Shown one piece after another: positions 60,736 to 64,000 of a DNA stretch of 64,000 nt (position 1 is the stretch's first letter; every line of letters begins with the position of its first letter). The notes under the pieces were generated by a model. The model ran no database searches. It worked only from the letters and a program-made list of their open reading frames with translations, and was not told where the DNA came from. This stretch comes from Morella rubra (Eukaryota; Streptophyta; Magnoliopsida; Fagales; Myricaceae): NCBI GenBank assembly GCA_003952965.2, contig CM025855.1, positions 38,995,053 to 39,059,052 of the forward strand. The letters run 5' to 3'. A program made the position numbers and the translations under genes.

Positions 60736-62036
60736 TTTATTTTATTAGCAACCTATGGTACATGACACACAACTATTCTCAAGAGAGAATAAGACACTGC
60801 CTAATATATCCTCACAGAGTAAAAATGTATAAAAATGCTGAAATGAAGCACAATGTGTTATATAATGGACAATAAATTTTTATCATTCTAAAGACATATA
60901 TAAATCTTTCTTTTTAAAAAAAATCTACAAATTAGCTGAATACTAGATGGATATTAAAAAGAAAACCTCTATAAAACTGGTAAGAGATGCATGAATTGTT
61001 GAAATGACCGTGAAAGATTCACCTTCCAAGGTTACTTCTAATTTATAATTACCCTTTTTATTGCCTATGTCTATTTATTTTTTCTAGGCAATTTAAGAAA
61101 TTTTATTACTAAATAGGAGGAAAGTACAAAGTCCAAAATAACGTGCTTCAAATGGGCCGTCATCTAAATCTAGGGCACACAACCCGATACACGGGTTAAA
61201 GTAGGCTCAAGGGCCACGAAACCAACCCGAGCTCAAAGGTCCAAAATACAGAACCCAATCAACGAACTCAACTGAGTCCAAGATCCATCAACCAACATAG
61301 ATCTGTCTTTGTTTTCATGAGATGCGACTGGGGTGATGTTTGTTTAAGAATTTTTTTTTTAAAATTTCGAAAAATAATTGTTTACTCCAAATATCAAAAT
61401 ATCAATTTTTTTTGTAATAAAGAAGAATACATTTTCATACAAATTTCAATATTTTTTTTTATAAAAAAAGAAACTGCATTAAATAAATATTATTTTGCTT
61501 TACTTTTTAATAAACACAATTACATTTTCATCAAAAAATTTCATAAAATATCGTCCCTCCATTTTTAATGAACTTCTATAAAAATGTAATGTGTTTGATC
61601 AAGAAAAAAAAAATAATCTAATACAGTGGTCAACTGAATCTCTATCTAGGGAGAGTTTGTGTGCCCAATTTTTTTGGGAGTTCAAAATTTTCACCATACC
61701 AAACACATTTTCACAAACTCTAATAAACTTCATACTTTTACACATACATTTTATATTTTTCACAAATTTTAATAAATTTCAACATTCAAAAAATTTAAAA
61801 AATTTAAAAGATATTTCTCAAAATTTCGATAAACAAACGCCCCTCTAATTCATCTAACTCCGACAGTCCAATGAGATAGGTCTTGGGTACTTTCCTTTTT
61901 GACTTATTTTATTCGTAGGTTGATTGGATGTTGGGTAGTCGATATCCGGAGTTCAACCCCTCAGTAGTCAAAACAGATTGAGCACACATCCCTACCTTCA
62001 CGTCAAGTCCATCAACCTTTCTTCTGGACAAACCAA
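60736..62036. other. AT-rich region upstream of the alcohol dehydrogenase gene
   Basis: Contains a possible inverted-repeat element (61331-61843) and the proximal promoter and leader of the dehydrogenase. No other gene is seen. Confidence 0.5.
61331..61843. mobile_element. Possible TIR element upstream of the alcohol dehydrogenase
   Basis: The left end GGGTGATGTTTGTTTAAG followed by AAAATTTCGAAAAA pairs imperfectly with the right end TTTCTCAAAATTTCGATAAAC then AAACGCCCC. The interior is A/T-rich. The repeats are short and the region is low in complexity, so a chance match is possible. Confidence 0.35.
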
Positions 62037-63822
62037 ATGGCATTTAGTCCTATGATTCGCAGAGCCATCACCGAGGCCCGCACCTCGAGATCTTCTTGGT
62101 GCTTAGGTAATGGATTCGTGACCCACCGTACCATCTCTAACGTAAAGGACGACGACAGCCACCACAAGACTCTGGGGAATGGTGGCGGCCGTGGTCTTAG
62201 TTCCTACCGTAGTTATTCTAACTCGGGCTCACTCGGCGGAGTGGGATTGCCTTCGTACATGCGCGCAGCTGTGTTTTGGGAACCCAATAAGCCCCTTACC
62301 ATCGAAGAATTCCGCATGCCTCGCCCCAAGGCCGGTGAAGTTCTCATCAAGACCAAGGGTATTTTCCTCATGCTTCAGCGCTGGACATGTTATTTTATTT
62401 TTGCATTCGCTTTTGTTTTGAGTTGTTTGGATTTTCCAATACTCCACTGAACTGATCCTACTAAAATGCGAACCATAAAATTGGATGATCATGACCTCTT
62501 CCTCCTCTCTGCCAAGAAACCGATATTTTCTTTGTGTTTTGATAATAAATTAGGAGTGGGACGAGAGACCAGTCGATCAGATCTTCTGTTTAGCTTCTTT
62601 TGGTTCGTGGGGAAAAGTCTGGTAAAGTGGACTGATTGTGATTTGAACTGGTAAAATTGTCTGTGATTTCAGCAACTGAGGAAGCAAAAACATTCATCGC
62701 GCGGGTGGAGTTCTTCTATATACAAAATTTACTTGTTTCTTTACTTCTTTATTTCGCAATCATTTTCTTTGGTCGTAGAGTCGGGAGAAATAGGCCATTT
62801 ATTACTACACGAGTGTCTCAAAATTGCAATCCATTCAATCCTCTGTTTAGGCTCTCACAAAATCAACATAGATGTTGTCGATATAACTTTAAGACATCGA
62901 GCAAATCTTTGCAAGCCAACCTCCTTGGAAGATAGGTTGGTTCTGTCTGTGAATGGTGAGATTCTATAGATAGACTCTTACTACACGAATGTCTAAACTC
63001 TAGGCAGACATCTATCCAGAGATCTTGAACTAAGGTGAATGTAGTTGATAACTGTTCTACCACTTATAAGCATTTCCGAGGCTCTGTGAATTGATACCGA
63101 CTCAGAATTAGGTATGGCTATTGTTGGCTTTTTAGTTTTAGGCGACATGTGACTGAATTTATGGCATCTATATGGTTATTCTGCAATGGCAAATGATAGT
63201 GTATATCTGAATGCAGCCTGTGGAGTCTGCCACTCTGATCTCCATGTTATGAAAGGCGAACTTCCATTTTCGAGTCCTTGCGTTGTGGGGCATGAGATAA
63301 CTGGTGAAGTTGTAGAACATGCGTCACTTACAGACAACAAAATAATAGAGAGGTGCAGGAATCTGAATATATTACAGGGCCCCTTATGCTGCAGAGAAGT
63401 GTTTTTTACTTGAAGTCCTAAAAAAAATTTGTCATTTTGGTTGAAGTAGATAGCAGGCAACATCGATTATTAGTTATGTCTTCTTGGATTTTCAGATATC
63501 CAGTTGGATCCCATGTTGTGGGAGCTTTCATCATGCCTTGTGGTAATTGTCTCTTCTGTTCAAAGGTAACATTACTTCGAGAATCTACTCTTTCCTTCTC
63601 CAAATTTTCATTTGTAATCTTTCATGCTGATAAAACTGTTGTTGTGACTGCTGTAATTATTGACATACTCCTTGAAGAATATTATGTAGCACATTATTTG
63701 ATGTGAATATCAACATAATTGAATTAAGGGCCACGACGATTTATGTGAGGCTTTCTTTGCCTATAACCGAGCCAAAGGAACTCTCTATGACGGTGAAACT
63801 CGACTGTTCCTTCGCAGCAATG
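62037..63822 (+). CDS. GroES-like zinc-binding alcohol dehydrogenase, 5' part (runs off the window)
   Basis: Exons: 62037-62358, 63217-63352, 63496-63565 and 63729-63822, all in frame, with the gene continuing past 64000. The first 40 or so residues (MAFSPMIRRAITEARTSRSS and on to THRTISNV) are Arg/Ser-rich and poor in acids, which suggests a mitochondrial transit peptide. The catalytic-domain start is YMRAAVFWEPNKPLTIEEF. Catalytic zinc ligands are the Cys in ACGVCHSDLH and the His in CVVGHEITGEV. The structural zinc is bound by four Cys in MPCGNCLFCSKGHDDLCE. It resembles Arabidopsis At5g63620 from memory; its substrate is not known to me. The Rossmann NAD-binding half is outside the window. 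Confidence 0.88.
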
Positions 63823-64000
63823 GTAATTATGCTTTTGATGCATCACTTTTCCAAAGCTTAAAATTAAGCATGTCTTATCTATTTTTTGCTCATGGCTGTT
63901 TGCTATAGGTTATCTCTAGTTTTTTCTTTTTGAAAGATGTTTTTAGAATATGCTATATATCTGCTTGAGACATACTTTATCTGCTTGAGACATACTTTAC

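Noticed and set aside
1-64000. CRISPR arrays, operons, phage or virus-like elements
   Set aside because: The content is plant nuclear genes and short DNA-transposon derivatives; no such structures or LTR ends were recognised.

Overview
The window is nuclear DNA from a flowering plant, most likely a eudicot. The genes are intron-rich with canonical GT/AG junctions, the spacers are AT-rich, there are several short terminal-inverted-repeat elements, and the proteins are plant families: the splicing factor SPF30, an NPF/NRT1-PTR transporter, CAND1, a DUF647 RUS protein and a plant-type zinc alcohol dehydrogenase. It is scaffolded sequence, with a 1000-N gap at 56955-57954. I cannot name the species.

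The left 35 kb is one locus present three times with the middle copy inverted. The order in the unrearranged locus appears to be NPF4-like transporter (+), SPF30 (+), CAND1 (-). Copy 1 (1-7797) starts inside SPF30 intron 1 and ends in a CAND1 intron. Copy 2 (7807-20795, reverse orientation) holds three 3' exons of CAND1, a complete SPF30 (minus strand, 10533-15917) and the C-terminal half of the NPF gene. Copy 3 (about 20856-35340 and onward) holds the NPF C-terminal half, a second complete SPF30 (plus, 25738-32620) and the complete CAND1. The two junctions are asymmetric fold-backs with spacers of about 123 bp and about 60 bp. This is the architecture of a duplication/inverted-triplication/duplication, and it predicts that the intact NPF gene lies just left of the window. 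An assembly or gap-filling artefact is the main alternative, and several local signs point to patched sequence, especially a deletion-riddled stretch at 30301-31030.

From 33.6 to 48.7 kb lies CAND1 on the minus strand. I could trace 28 coding exons that sum to 3660 bp (1219 residues plus stop), the length I know for the Arabidopsis protein. From 50.56 to 55.3 kb lies a RUS6-like DUF647 gene on the plus strand, with 12 exons and 505 residues. After the gap come AT-rich spacer and inverted-repeat elements. From 62037 a GroES-like zinc alcohol dehydrogenase runs off the right edge.

The genes do not form a pathway. SPF30 (spliceosome), CAND1 (cullin-RING ligase exchange), RUS6 (embryo development) and the transporter are separate housekeeping or physiological functions that happen to be neighbours. 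I saw no CRISPR, rRNA or convincing tRNA, and no LTR or virus-like element.
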